NCBI RefSeq assembly: GCF_014193515.1
Contig: NZ_BLXX01000003.1
Span: 248,001 to 312,000 of the forward strand
Reading direction: 5' to 3'
DNA from: Geomonas silvestris
GTDB lineage: Bacteria > Desulfobacterota > Desulfuromonadia > Geobacterales > Geobacteraceae
DNA: 64,000 nt
Shown: piece after piece, positions 63,392-64,000 of the stretch
How the letters are laid out: the number at the start of each line of letters is the position of its first letter
Numbering within the stretch: position 1 is the stretch's first letter
The notes under the pieces: generated by a model
The model's input: only the letters and a program-made list of their open reading frames with translations
Database searches by the model: none
What the model was told of the DNA's origin: nothing
Program-made: the position numbers and the translations under genes

Positions 63392-64000
63392 TCATTGTGG
63401 TAACTGGCGCAGAATTTCTCCTACCCGCACACCATCCAGGGTCTCCTCTTCTTGGAGGGCCGTTGCCAGGGCGTCCAAGAACTGCTTGTGCGCGAGCAGT
63501 AATGCGTCGGCAACCTTTTCACCCTGCCAGATGATGTTGCAGATTTCCTTATCGATCACCCACGCCATTTCTTCGGAGAACCCCTTCTCCTCTGCCAGTT
63601 TGCGACCGAGAAAGGGATGCTCCTCCCCCCGGGTGAAGGCAACTGGGCCGACTTTTTCGCTCATGCCCCATTGGCAGACCATCTTCTCAGCCAGGTCGGT
63701 AACCATCTTTAAATCGCTCTGTGCACCCGTTGACGCCTCTCCAAAAACCAGCAGCTCGGCAGACCTTCCGCCCAAGGCTACGCTGATGCGGTTTTCCAGA
63801 TAGCTGCGGGGATAATAATAGCGATCGTCCTCCGGGAGTTGTTGGGTGATTCCCAGCGCCATGCCGTGGGGAATGATCGTCACTTTGTGGATCGGATCGG
63901 TGCCCGGCAGGAGCTTGGCGATTAGGGTATGCCCCGCCTCGTGGTAGGCGGTTATGCGTTTCTCCTGTTCGGAGATGACCATCTTGCGTTCGCCCCCCAT
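63392..64000 (-). CDS. ftsH: FtsH-like ATP-dependent zinc protease, C-terminal part only
   Basis: 202 residues of the peptidase domain lie in the window; the AAA+ part is off the right edge. The zinc motif is AYHEAGH with its third ligand region near TGAQSDLKMVTDLAEKMV. The C-terminus ends after the helix bundle typical of FtsH. It faces the small genes and the P-type ATPase on the same strand. Whether it is the main FtsH or a second copy cannot be told. The left end is a normal stop. Confidence 0.9.
   Translation of the reverse strand: MGGERKMVISEQEKRITAYHEAGHTLIAKLLPGTDPIHKVTIIPHGMALGITQQLPEDDRYYYPRSYLENRISVALGGRSAELLVFGEASTGAQSDLKMVTDLAEKMVCQWGMSEKVGPVAFTRGEEHPFLGRKLAEEKGFSEEMAWVIDKEICNIIWQGEKVADALLLAHKQFLDALATALQEEETLDGVRVGEILRQLPQ

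Overview
The window looks like chromosome from a high-GC, metal-respiring deltaproteobacterium of the Geobacter/Geomonas/Citrifermentans type. This is inferred from the gene content: a selenocysteine formate dehydrogenase, a multiheme cytochrome c, many two-component and c-di-GMP proteins, paired moeA genes, Cys-rich and beta-barrel envelope proteins, and the block larB-larC-pgpA-cinA-kinase-recA-pilT-recX-alaS. No tRNA, rRNA, CRISPR array or complete insertion sequence was seen. Nothing here proves the species.

Layout. (1) 1-11925, all on the minus strand: housekeeping genes. In transcription order they are larB, larC, pgpA, cinA, a PAS/GAF histidine kinase, recA, pilT, recX, alaS, and a response regulator-kinase cut by the window edge. 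(2) 12141-15174, minus: a PilZ protein and a Cache-HAMP-PAS-GGDEF cyclase. (3) 15634-22426, plus: a respiratory formate dehydrogenase operon (Sec-containing catalytic subunit, four-cluster ferredoxin subunit, NrfD-type membrane subunit, fdhE), followed by mobA. (4) 22650-28642: small envelope genes, including an operon of beta-barrel, TlpA-like lipoprotein and NosL-like protein, a large lipoprotein, and a Cys-rich exported protein. (5) 29124-32333: moeA and a moeA/periplasmic-binding-protein fusion, probably serving the molybdoenzymes. (6) 32485-37866: a TetR repressor divergent from a tripartite drug efflux operon plus uspA. (7) 37871-41125: small membrane ORFs, then arsR-arsC-acr3 followed by an ECF sigma factor and a CMD/AhpD-fold protein. 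(8) 41277-47571: a phased A/T-tract repeat array, a beta-barrel gene, a CDF metal exporter, a DsbC-like thiol protein and a nine-heme cytochrome. (9) 47743-53327: a putative sigma-54 regulon, with two target operons carrying matching promoter-like and upstream palindromes next to an NtrC-type regulator and its kinase. (10) 53548-59508: a small ORF and a kinase/response regulator/hybrid kinase cluster. (11) 59558-64000: a P-type cation ATPase, an AT-richer stretch with small unknown genes, and the C-terminal part of an FtsH-like protease.

The most unusual material is the self-contained regulon at 47743-53327, where two target operons share the same promoter-like and upstream elements at almost identical spacing, and the helically phased A/T-tract array at 41277-41474. 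Also notable are the coupling of an arsenic operon to an ECF sigma factor and CMD protein, and several apparently frameshifted tiny genes (37974-38107 and 48762-48853).
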